DNA of 64,000 bases, taken from the NCBI RefSeq assembly GCF_000813725.1, contig NZ_JWLD01000016.1:1-64000 (forward strand), read 5' to 3'. Numbering within the stretch: the first letter of the stretch is position 1; every line of letters begins with the position of its first letter. Source of the DNA: Leisingera sp. ANG-Vp (GTDB lineage Bacteria > Pseudomonadota > Alphaproteobacteria > Rhodobacterales > Rhodobacteraceae). Below the pieces are notes generated by a model. The model ran no database searches. It was not told the origin of the DNA and saw nothing but the letters and a program-made list of their open reading frames with translations. Shown piece by piece: positions 7,507 through 14,397 of this stretch. A program made the translations under genes and the position numbers.

Positions 7507-8934
7507 ATGCGCCTGTTTGATACTCTTCTGCGCCCCAACTATGCGCAGAAACTCTCGCTGCTGATGACACTGCCGCTGATCGTGGCGGGCACCGCGATAG
7601 CGGTGCTGGTGGGCTATCAGTCGCGCGCTCTGGCCGAGCGCGAGATTCAGGCGCTGGAACTGCAGCTGCTGGAGGCCAAGAAGGCGGAACTGCGGAACTA
7701 TGTGACCCAGGCGCGCAACGGCTTTGCCCATATCTATGGCCTGGCCGCACCCGATGACGCCAAAGCCAAGGAACGGGTGACCCAGATCCTCAGTGCGATG
7801 ATCTACGGCAAGGACGGGTTCTTCTTTGTCTATGACTACGACGGCACCAACCTGGTGAGCCCGCGCCAGACCGAATACATCAACCGCAACTGGGCGGGGC
7901 TGACGGACAGCGACGGGGTGCCGGTGGTGGACGAGTTCATCCGCCTCGCCCGTGACGGTGCCGGCTGGCACAGTTTCACCTGGGAAAAGCCCTCGACCGG
8001 GGAAGAGGCGCAGATGATCGCCTATGTGCTGGGGCTGCAGGACTGGCAGTGGGCGATCGGCACCGGCGTTTTCATTGACGATGTGCTGGCCACGGTGGCG
8101 GCCTCGCGCGCCGAAGTGGAGGCACGGGTGCAGCGCACCTTCTTCTACATTGGCGGCATTACCCTGGTGTCGCTGATACTGGTCTTTGCCTCCGGCATGT
8201 TCCTCAACATCCGCGAGCGGCGCTTGGCCGATGCCAAGCTCAAGGAATTGACCCAGCGGGTGTTCGACGCCCAGGAAGAAGAGCGCGGCCGGGTGGCACG
8301 CGAGCTGCACGACGGCATCAGCCAGCTGCTGGTCGGGGTACGCTATGCGCTGGACAATACACGGCGGCGGCTCACGCGCGGCGACAGCGAGGCGGCGCAG
8401 GCGCCGCTTGAGAAAGGCACCGAGAACCTGCTCACCGCCATTACCGAGGTCCGCCGCATCAGCCGCGACCTGCGCCCCGGCGTGCTGGACGACCTTGGCC
8501 TTGGCCCGGCGCTGAAGGCGCTGACCGATGATTTTGCCGCCCGCACGGGCATCGAGACGGAATTCTCGACCGTCGTCTTCCGCAACCGGCTGGACCAGGA
8601 TTCCAAGATCGCGCTGTACCGGATCGCCCAGGAGGCCCTGACCAATATCGAGCGCCACGCAGAAGCGACCAAAGTCAGCATCGACCTGCGCGGCCACAAG
8701 CGCGGCGCTACCATGCGGATCACCGACAACGGCCGCGGATTGCCGCCACGGGATGCCCGCTCCGGCCCCGGAATCGGCCTCAGGAACATGCAAGAGCGGA
8801 TCGAACAGCTTGACGGAGCCTTACGCATTCTGTCATCACGTGGCACCCAAAGCGGCACGGTGATCGAGGCCAGCCTGCCTCTCAGCCACCTGCTGCCGCC
8901 TGGGGAAGAGGGAACGCCGGTTCAGCTGCCATAG
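7507..8934 (+). CDS. Cache-domain sensor histidine kinase (NarL-partner type)
   Basis: An inner-membrane sensor kinase. From the ATG at 7507 it has 475 residues: a transmembrane helix at 18-37, a periplasmic single-cache domain at about 40-210 (GKDGFFFVYDYDGTNLVSP), a second helix at 211-233, a coiled linker, a HisKA_3 dimerisation domain with phospho-acceptor His268 in RELHDGISQLL, and an ATPase domain with N-box NIERHAEA and DNGRGLP. HisKA_3 kinases pair with LuxR-type regulators, and such a gene follows 48 bp later. An in-frame ATG at 7465 would add 14 residues; I prefer 7507 because the helix then sits in the usual place, but the binding site is weak for both. Small-molecule cache sensors often detect carboxylates, which fits the divergent TRAP operon. 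Confidence 0.9.
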   Translation: MRLFDTLLRPNYAQKLSLLMTLPLIVAGTAIAVLVGYQSRALAEREIQALELQLLEAKKAELRNYVTQARNGFAHIYGLAAPDDAKAKERVTQILSAMIYGKDGFFFVYDYDGTNLVSPRQTEYINRNWAGLTDSDGVPVVDEFIRLARDGAGWHSFTWEKPSTGEEAQMIAYVLGLQDWQWAIGTGVFIDDVLATVAASRAEVEARVQRTFFYIGGITLVSLILVFASGMFLNIRERRLADAKLKELTQRVFDAQEEERGRVARELHDGISQLLVGVRYALDNTRRRLTRGDSEAAQAPLEKGTENLLTAITEVRRISRDLRPGVLDDLGLGPALKALTDDFAARTGIETEFSTVVFRNRLDQDSKIALYRIAQEALTNIERHAEATKVSIDLRGHKRGATMRITDNGRGLPPRDARSGPGIGLRNMQERIEQLDGALRILSSRGTQSGTVIEASLPLSHLLPPGEEGTPVQLP

Positions 8935-8982
8935 GGAGATGGCAGGCGGGCGGGCCCGGCAAAGGAAAGCTGCATTGGGGGA

Positions 8983-9630
8983 ATGATGGCTGATCCGGTG
9001 AAAGTTCTGATCGTGGATGACCACCCGATGGTGGCCGAAGGCATCCAGTCGATCCTGGAAAGCTACGATGATATCGACGTGGTCGGCTCGCTGACCGATG
9101 GACAGGACGCAGTCGATCACATGGGCGCGCTGGCGCCCGATGTAGTGTTGATGGATTTGAACATGCCCAAGCTCGGCGGCCTCAGCGCCACCGAAATCAT
9201 CCTCGAGCAGCACCCCGGCACCCGCATCCTGATCCTGTCGATGCATGACAGTCCCGAGTACATCTCGACCGCCCTCAGCCATGGCGCCATGGGCTATGTG
9301 CTGAAGGACGTGCCTACGGACGAGATCAAACAGGCGATCGACGCGGTGATGGAAGGCCAGACCTACCTTTGCACCGGCGCAGAAGGCTCCCTGAAGCCAA
9401 AAGGGGATGATGCCCGCGAAGCACTCACCGGCCGGGAACAGACGATCCTGCTGGAGCTGGCGCAGGGCAAGTCCAACAAGGAAGTCGCGCAAGCGCTTGA
9501 TATTTCGGTCAGAACCGTCGAGACCCACCGCAAGAACATCAAACGCAAGCTGGGCATCTCTTCAACTGCCGGCCTCACCCGCTATGCGCTGGAGCATGGC
9601 GTGCTGCAGGGCACCGGCGCCGGGTTCTGA
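8983..9630 (+). CDS. LuxR/NarL-type response regulator
   Basis: A 215-residue response regulator. The receiver domain (1-125) has the acidic pocket DDH (12-14), the phospho-accepting Asp58 in VVLMDLNMP, and Lys108 in LKDVP. The LuxR-type DNA-binding domain is at about 148-210, with LTGREQTILLELAQGKSNKEVA and SVRTVETHRKNIKRKL. It is the natural partner of the kinase encoded just upstream, and its likely targets include the divergent TakP-like TRAP operon. The start could be either ATG of the ATGATG pair at 8983 or 8986; both follow a GGGGG stretch. Confidence 0.93.
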   Translation: MMADPVKVLIVDDHPMVAEGIQSILESYDDIDVVGSLTDGQDAVDHMGALAPDVVLMDLNMPKLGGLSATEIILEQHPGTRILILSMHDSPEYISTALSHGAMGYVLKDVPTDEIKQAIDAVMEGQTYLCTGAEGSLKPKGDDAREALTGREQTILLELAQGKSNKEVAQALDISVRTVETHRKNIKRKLGISSTAGLTRYALEHGVLQGTGAGF

Positions 9631-9700
9631 TCCCGTCACCCAGAATTTCCTTTGCGGTTTGGCCTCCCTGCCCTAGCCTCCCGGGCCAAGGAGACGCGCC

Positions 9701-10669
9701 ATGACTTTCGCCAAGCCCCCGATCCCGCCGGAAACCCAGGCCAAGTGGCAGCGGGTGGTGGATCTGGTGGCGGAGCTGACCGATGTGCCGGCCGCGCTGA
9801 TCATGGCAACCGTGGACAAGGATCACCGGGTCAAGGTCTCGAACTCTGCCGAAAACAACCCCTACTACCCGGGCCGCAAGTACCATTTGAACGAAAAGCT
9901 CTATTGCTTCGGCGTCTTTGAAAACGACGGCGAGCTGGTGGTTGAGGACGCCCAGTGCGAGCCGCGCTGGCAGGACAACGAGGATATGGAGCACGCCATG
10001 TCCTTTTATATCGGCTACCCGATCAAATGGCCGGACGGCGAGGTTTACGGCACCATCTGCGTGCTCGACACCCGGCGCAACAAGCGCGCGCTGATGTTCC
10101 GCAAGGGCCTGCAGGAGTTCTGCCGGGTGGTTGAGGGCGATCTGGCGCTGCTCTTGGAAGTCGCCCAACGCAAACAGGCCCAGGCCGAGCTGCGCGAGAC
10201 AGTGCGCGCCCGCGAGGACACCATCAAACGCCGCACCAAAGCGCTGGAGGATGCCAATACTGCGCTGCGCGTGCTGATCGACAATGTCGAGGCCTCGCGT
10301 CACGAGACCGAGCAGCAGATCGTGCAGCAGATCAAAGGGATGGTGCTGCCCTATATCGCCAAGCTCCGCCATCTGGACGCGGACCGGGAGCTGCAGAGCG
10401 CCTATCTGCTGATGGTCGAGGACAACCTCAAGAACATCACCTCAGCCCTGTCGTCCAAGCTGACGGAAACGCTGGAGCAGCTGACACCGGCCGAGACCGA
10501 GATCATGCAGCTGATCATGATGGGCCGCACCACCAAGGAAATCGCCGCCACTTTGGGCCGCGAGACCAGCACCATCGACTTTCACCGCAACAACATCCGC
10601 CAGAAACTGGGCCTCAGCCGCCGCGAAAACCTGCGCCAGCACCTGATTGCGCTGAGTTCAGCGGAGTAG
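9701..10669 (+). CDS. GAF domain-LuxR DNA-binding regulator
   Basis: A 322-residue cytoplasmic regulator with an N-terminal GAF sensor domain (about 10-155, including YCFGVFENDGELVVEDAQ and GYPIKWPDGEVYGTICVLD), a coiled-coil at about 160-210, and a C-terminal LuxR-type helix-turn-helix (about 250-315, LTPAETEIMQLIMMGRTTKE and TIDFHRNNIRQKLGL). It has no receiver domain and no phosphorylation site. It is codirectional with the two-component pair, 70 bp downstream. Together they give a membrane sensor and a cytoplasmic sensor next to one TRAP transporter, so it may sense the imported compound or a product of it; that is inference. The GAF ligand is not known. Confidence 0.88.
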   Translation: MTFAKPPIPPETQAKWQRVVDLVAELTDVPAALIMATVDKDHRVKVSNSAENNPYYPGRKYHLNEKLYCFGVFENDGELVVEDAQCEPRWQDNEDMEHAMSFYIGYPIKWPDGEVYGTICVLDTRRNKRALMFRKGLQEFCRVVEGDLALLLEVAQRKQAQAELRETVRAREDTIKRRTKALEDANTALRVLIDNVEASRHETEQQIVQQIKGMVLPYIAKLRHLDADRELQSAYLLMVEDNLKNITSALSSKLTETLEQLTPAETEIMQLIMMGRTTKEIAATLGRETSTIDFHRNNIRQKLGLSRRENLRQHLIALSSAE

Positions 10670-10672
10670 CCG

Positions 10673-11818
10673 TTAGTTCAGGCTGTCAAGCAGCGCCTTG
10701 GACGGATCACCCGTTGCAGGCAGTCCGCGGCTGGACTGAAAAGCGCTGATCGCAGCGCGGCTCTTGGGTCCCAGCACCCCGTCGGCGCCGCCGGTGTCAA
10801 AGCCCCTGGCGGTCAGGCGTTTCTGCAGCAGGATGCGGTCGTCCTTGGTCAGCCCGTATTTGTCCGGCGGGAAGCTGGCACGCAGCGGTCCGCCGCCTGC
10901 GATACGGTCGGCTAGATGGCCCACCCCGATCGCGTAGGAATCCGAGTTGTTGTATCGCTTGATGGCATTGAAGTTGCCGGTGACAATGAACACCGGCCCG
11001 CCTTCCTGCGGCTGCAGGCTGCGGCCGCCGGGCGTGCCCGGCGCCCCGGCCTCACCGCCCCACTTCACGCCGCGGGTCCAGCCGTTCCGTTGCAGATAGG
11101 CGGCGGTCGAGGCCAGCGCATCCGAAGGATCCTCGGACCATATGTCACGCCGCCCGTCACCGGTGAAATCCACCGCAAAGGCCTGGTAGGAGGTTGGAAT
11201 GAACTGGGTGTGCCCCATGGCCCCCGCCCAGCTGCCGGTCATCCGTGCAGGGGTGATGTCGCCGTTTTGCAGGATCCGCAGCGCCGCCAGCAGCTGCTTT
11301 TCGAAAAACGCGCCGCGCCGCCCGTCGTAGGCCAGCGTCGAGGTGGCCGAGATCACCGGCACATTGCCGCGGCGCTCGCCATAGAAACTCTCCAGCCCCC
11401 AGACCGCACAGATGATTTCAGCATCAACGCCATAGGTGCGCTCCAGCGCCCGCAGGGTTGCGCCATGCCGGGCAAAGGCGGCGCGGCCTTTGCTGAGCCG
11501 TTCGTCAGACACCGCAATCGACAGGTAATCCTCAAGTGTGCGCTTGAATTCAGTCTGGTTGCGGTCGCGCTTGACGACCCCCGGCAAATACCCCGCACCG
11601 CGGAAGGCCGCACGCAGGGTCGCCGAGGAAATGCCCTTTGCCTCAGCGCGGGTCCGGAATGCCGCCACCCATGCGTCATAGCCTGCGTTCGGTGCGGGCC
11701 GCAGGTCTGCCGGCAGACCGGGCGAGCCGGAACTGCCGCTTGCCGGCACCGTGCTGCTGCACGCCGTCAGGCCCAATGCCGCGAGGCCAAATCCAAAATG
11801 CCGCCGTGTGATGCTCAT
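10673..11818 (-). CDS. Lytic murein transglycosylase (MltB family) lipoprotein
   Basis: A peptidoglycan-cleaving enzyme that forms 1,6-anhydromuramic ends. From the ATG at 11818 it has 381 residues: a signal MSITRRHFGFGLAALGLTAC with a lipobox ending at Cys20 and an RR pair resembling a Tat signal, the MltB-type SLT_2 domain at about 45-300 with catalytic Glu143 in VWGLESFYGERRG, and a peptidoglycan-binding domain at about 315-381 (DRILLQKRLTARGFDTGGADG). The frame runs to 11908 but that extension looks non-coding. The gene converges with the GAF regulator, with only 3 bp between stop codons, so no separate terminator fits. Confidence 0.92.
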   Translation of the reverse strand: MSITRRHFGFGLAALGLTACSSTVPASGSSGSPGLPADLRPAPNAGYDAWVAAFRTRAEAKGISSATLRAAFRGAGYLPGVVKRDRNQTEFKRTLEDYLSIAVSDERLSKGRAAFARHGATLRALERTYGVDAEIICAVWGLESFYGERRGNVPVISATSTLAYDGRRGAFFEKQLLAALRILQNGDITPARMTGSWAGAMGHTQFIPTSYQAFAVDFTGDGRRDIWSEDPSDALASTAAYLQRNGWTRGVKWGGEAGAPGTPGGRSLQPQEGGPVFIVTGNFNAIKRYNNSDSYAIGVGHLADRIAGGGPLRASFPPDKYGLTKDDRILLQKRLTARGFDTGGADGVLGPKSRAAISAFQSSRGLPATGDPSKALLDSLN

Positions 11819-11958
11819 GCCGCTGCCCGTTCTGGTGAGTTCTGATTTGCCCCGGTTCTCCCGGGGTCCGTTGCAGGTCAGGCTGCCAGAAAGCGCGCCC
11901 CGCGCCAAGGCCGGGAATTCCCCCGCAGCAAGGACCCGCCACCGCGGTTTTTGCAGCC

Positions 11959-11992
11959 ATTATGGGGAGAACCCCCATATTCCCCCCATAAT
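11959..11992. promoter_or_regulatory. Three-part inverted repeat with two mutually exclusive hairpins
   Basis: ATTATGGGG (11959-11967) can pair with CCCCATAAT (11984-11992), while its inner part TATGGGG (11961-11967) can instead pair with CCCCATA (11973-11979). Both pairings are perfect and share the 5' arm. The element lies 94 bp before the metallo-beta-lactamase-fold gene. It may be an operator or an RNA switch. Confidence 0.4.
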
Positions 11993-12085
11993 CTTCCGGG
12001 GCACCCCTCAGCGCTTTCGCTGCCTAGCCTGTTTGCAGCGCTGCCCCGCAGGGTGGCCAGAACCAAAAACAGGGAGACGCGAACA

Positions 12086-13075
12086 ATGGACGAGCAAAAG
12101 AAGAACCTGAAACCGGCCCGGCTGGACGGGCGCAAGGACGATCTGGCACCGGGCCTGTCGCGGCGCAGTTTCTTTGCAGCGGCAGGCGCTGCGGGCGTGG
12201 GCTCGGCGGCCAGCCTGCTTGGCTCCACCAGCGCCCAGGCGCAATCCACCGACTGGCTGCAGCCCGGCAACAACAACCATGTGATCGACCTGCAGAACAT
12301 GTCTGCCTTTGCTGATGGCGAGGTAAAGATCGATTTCTACGGCCACTGCGCAATCAAGATCACCTCCCCCGGCGGTGCCTCAATCCTGTTCGACCCGTGG
12401 CGCGATGACCCCTCCGGCGCCTGGGGGCTGTGGTTCAAGCAGAAGTTCCCGGAAACCCTGGTCGACATCACCATGTCCACCCACACCCATTTCGACCACG
12501 ACGCTATCGACCGGCCGCAATCCACCATGGTGCTGGACCGGATGGTGGGCACCTTTGAATTTGCCGACCTCAAGATCACCGGCTATGCCGACAAACACGC
12601 CTGCGTGGCCCCCGGCTGGTATCCCTGGACCGACGCGCTGGCCGAATTCGGCGTCGATGCCTGCCCGCCCAACAACCCCGGACACATGGATATGGTGACC
12701 TATGTGGTGGAAACCGGCGGCATCCGCACGCTGATCTGGGGCGACAACCGGCCGGATCCGGCGGACGGTTTCTGGGACGCCATCGGCCGCATTGATGTGC
12801 TGACCCTGCCGGTTGATGCTTCCGAGCACATCCTGTCCTATGAGCAGGCCAACGCGCTGGTTGAACGGATCAACCCGAAGGTGGTGATCCCCACTCACTA
12901 CCTGTCCGAAACGACGACTTACACGCTGTCGACCCTGCAGCCTGCAGACAGCTGGGTCCAGGACCAGAAAAGCTTCAAGATGCTGGATGGCGCCTCGCTC
13001 ACCCTGGCGGCGGCAGAGGTGCAGGGGATGAACAAGGAGTTTCTCTATTTCGGGCACAATGCGCTGACGGAGTAA
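12086..13075 (+). CDS. Tat-exported metallo-beta-lactamase-fold hydrolase
   Basis: A 329-residue protein with a twin-arginine signal (LSRRSFFAAAGAAG, residues 24-37, cleavage near SAQAQ) and an MBL-fold domain. The metal-binding motif is THTHFDHD, with His133, His135, Asp137 and His138; later ligands are likely in IWGDNRP and PTHY. It resembles the UlaG-like branch of MBL hydrolases, but the substrate is not known. Export by Tat means the protein folds with its metal in the cytoplasm before secretion. The ATG follows AGGGAGACGCG; the frame open from 11951 crosses the inverted repeats and is not coding. The gene stands alone, and a strong hairpin separates it from the convergent oxygenase gene. 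Confidence 0.85.
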   Translation: MDEQKKNLKPARLDGRKDDLAPGLSRRSFFAAAGAAGVGSAASLLGSTSAQAQSTDWLQPGNNNHVIDLQNMSAFADGEVKIDFYGHCAIKITSPGGASILFDPWRDDPSGAWGLWFKQKFPETLVDITMSTHTHFDHDAIDRPQSTMVLDRMVGTFEFADLKITGYADKHACVAPGWYPWTDALAEFGVDACPPNNPGHMDMVTYVVETGGIRTLIWGDNRPDPADGFWDAIGRIDVLTLPVDASEHILSYEQANALVERINPKVVIPTHYLSETTTYTLSTLQPADSWVQDQKSFKMLDGASLTLAAAEVQGMNKEFLYFGHNALTE

Positions 13076-13109
13076 TCCTCGGCGTTGCCGCAAGCAAGTG
13101 CCCGGCAGA

Positions 13110-13136
13110 CCGGGCGCCCTCCCCCAGGGCGCCCGG
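13110..13136. terminator. Hairpin terminator between convergent genes
   Basis: CCGGGCGCCCT (13110-13120) pairs perfectly with AGGGCGCCCGG (13126-13136) over a CCCCC loop. There is no long T tract, but the position between two convergent genes fits a bidirectional terminator. Confidence 0.55.
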
Positions 13137-13143
13137 AATTCCG

Positions 13144-13995
13144 TCAATCCCTGAGCGCGTCCGCCCGCAACCCTTCCCGCTCGTAGTGGCGCGGCAGCAC
13201 CCGGCCGTAAAGCTGCTTGGTGCGCTCGACACCGCCGCACATGCCCTCCTTTTCGACAAAGGAGAAGATGCCGACATAGCGTTTGCGCGGCCCCTCGACC
13301 GGCGCCACCCTGTGCAGTGAATAGCGGCCGCGGAAGATCTGCAGATCGCCGGGCTGCAGCACCAGCTTGCGCACCATCGGGGAATTGCCTGCCAGCACCC
13401 GCGCCACGCCATCGTAGTTTTCATCGGTGGGCGTGCGCAGCATCGGCACATATTCAAAATCCCCACCGGCCTCGCCGTTCTGAATGGCCAGCGTCACCGT
13501 GTAATTGTTGGTATCGAAATGCCAGGGGAAGCCCTGCCCCTCCTCAACCATGTTGATGATCACATCCGCCAGCGGATCGTCATAACGGAAGAACCGGTCC
13601 TCGGGCTCTCCCAAAGCGGTGCGGATAAAGGGCATGAAGCCCGCAAATTCATAAATCGAGCGCAGCGGGCTGGCGGGCCCGAAATTGTCCGCCGGGATGA
13701 AGGCGTTGGAGCGGTCATAGAACTGCCGAACCGGGTGGCTCTCGGACAAGGTGCTGTCGTCCTTGGAGAAATAGGCATTGGTCCGGCTAAAGGACTTGTG
13801 CCCTTTGTCTGCGACAGTATTCGCTTCGGCAACCAGCCTTGCCACCCCTTCCTCGTGGACAAACCCGGGCAGCACCGCGCAGCCATCCGCTTCCAGCTCC
13901 CGCTGCAAATCCGCAATGAGCCGCTCGTAAGCTCTGGAGCTGGGTCTGTCGATCGGGTAGCGGCCCAAATCCACCAGGTCAGCGAGATGCGCCAT
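13144..13995 (-). CDS. 2-oxoglutarate/Fe(II)-type oxygenase, ArpA-like
   Basis: A 283-residue protein with the facial triad of 2OG-Fe(II) oxygenases: His159 and Asp161 in FPWHFDTNNYTVTLAI, and the distal His228 in SLHRVAPVEGPRKRYVGIFSF, where the following Arg would bind 2-oxoglutarate. Residues 175-185 (GEAGGDFEYVP) form the expected strand before the distal ligand. It resembles proteins annotated ArpA or HalD-like, which hydroxylate small molecules such as amino acids. The substrate is not shown, and no biosynthetic neighbours help. The gene stands alone and its upstream region abuts the ilv promoter region. Confidence 0.8.
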   Translation of the reverse strand: MAHLADLVDLGRYPIDRPSSRAYERLIADLQRELEADGCAVLPGFVHEEGVARLVAEANTVADKGHKSFSRTNAYFSKDDSTLSESHPVRQFYDRSNAFIPADNFGPASPLRSIYEFAGFMPFIRTALGEPEDRFFRYDDPLADVIINMVEEGQGFPWHFDTNNYTVTLAIQNGEAGGDFEYVPMLRTPTDENYDGVARVLAGNSPMVRKLVLQPGDLQIFRGRYSLHRVAPVEGPRKRYVGIFSFVEKEGMCGGVERTKQLYGRVLPRHYEREGLRADALRD

Positions 13996-14196
13996 TCAAT
14001 GTCCTTCCCTGCAAACTCTTTTGAGTTGAGCTTGCCTGCGGAAAACCCGCCGATCTGGCACAAACAGGACAGCCGGATGCCGGTTTTGAACGATTTCGCA
14101 ACTCTGTGACCGGGCATTTTCGCGGAAATTTCGCCGCACCCCGGGATTTGAGCAAGAAAATGTCTCTGGACAGGGCTTTTTAGACACCTTTCCCTG

Positions 14197-14224
14197 TTGA
14201 CGCCCCTGTCCAGCCCACATAATG
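14197..14224 (+). promoter_or_regulatory. Putative sigma-70 promoter of the ilv operon
   Basis: TTGACG at 14197-14202 is followed after 15-16 bases by CATAAT or ATAATG (14218-14224). It lies about 30 bp before the leader-peptide gene, the expected place for an attenuated operon. The spacer is slightly short. Confidence 0.55.
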
Positions 14225-14254
14225 TCCGCTGCAACGCAAAAAGGAGCCAGTGAC

Positions 14255-14302
14255 GTGAACGCACTAGTCGTAATCGTAGGAACCAAGCGCATGGGCCGGT
14301 AA
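14255..14302 (+). CDS. ilv leader peptide (15 residues, branched-chain rich)
   Basis: GTG start with AAGGAG at 14241-14246, 8 bases upstream. The peptide is MNALVVIVGTKRMGR. Residues 4-8 are Leu-Val-Val-Ile-Val, exactly the amino acids made by the pathway of the downstream genes. The codons 14264-14278 would stall a ribosome when charged branched-chain tRNAs are scarce. The remainder of the small gene (14287-14295) is the 5' arm of an antiterminator hairpin. This is the classical design of amino-acid attenuation. The gene is too short for ordinary gene calling. Confidence 0.8.
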   Translation: MNALVVIVGTKRMGR

Positions 14303-14357
14303 CGGTAGACCATAATCGAACCCATGCGCCTCCGAATGAAAATCGGGGGCTTTTTTT
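14287..14357 (+). promoter_or_regulatory. Attenuator: antiterminator and intrinsic terminator before ilvB
   Basis: Antiterminator: GCGCATGGG (14287-14295) pairs perfectly with CCCATGCGC (14321-14329). Terminator: GCCTCCGA (14328-14335) pairs with TCGGGGGC (14343-14350; one G-U pair) and is followed by seven T (14351-14357). The two structures share bases 14328-14329 and a GGA/TCC pairing could extend the conflict. A ribosome reaching the leader stop at 14302 would cover the antiterminator arm and favour termination; one stalled on the Leu-Val-Val-Ile-Val codons would leave it free. Confidence 0.78.
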
Positions 14358-14397
14358 ATGCGAAACGGACGATGCCGCCAATTGGAGCAAAAAGCAG

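Noticed and set aside
7078-8793. A 571-codon minus-strand frame across the histidine kinase gene
   Set aside because: It runs through the kinase gene and the end of the TRAP binding-protein gene in another frame and shows no domain.
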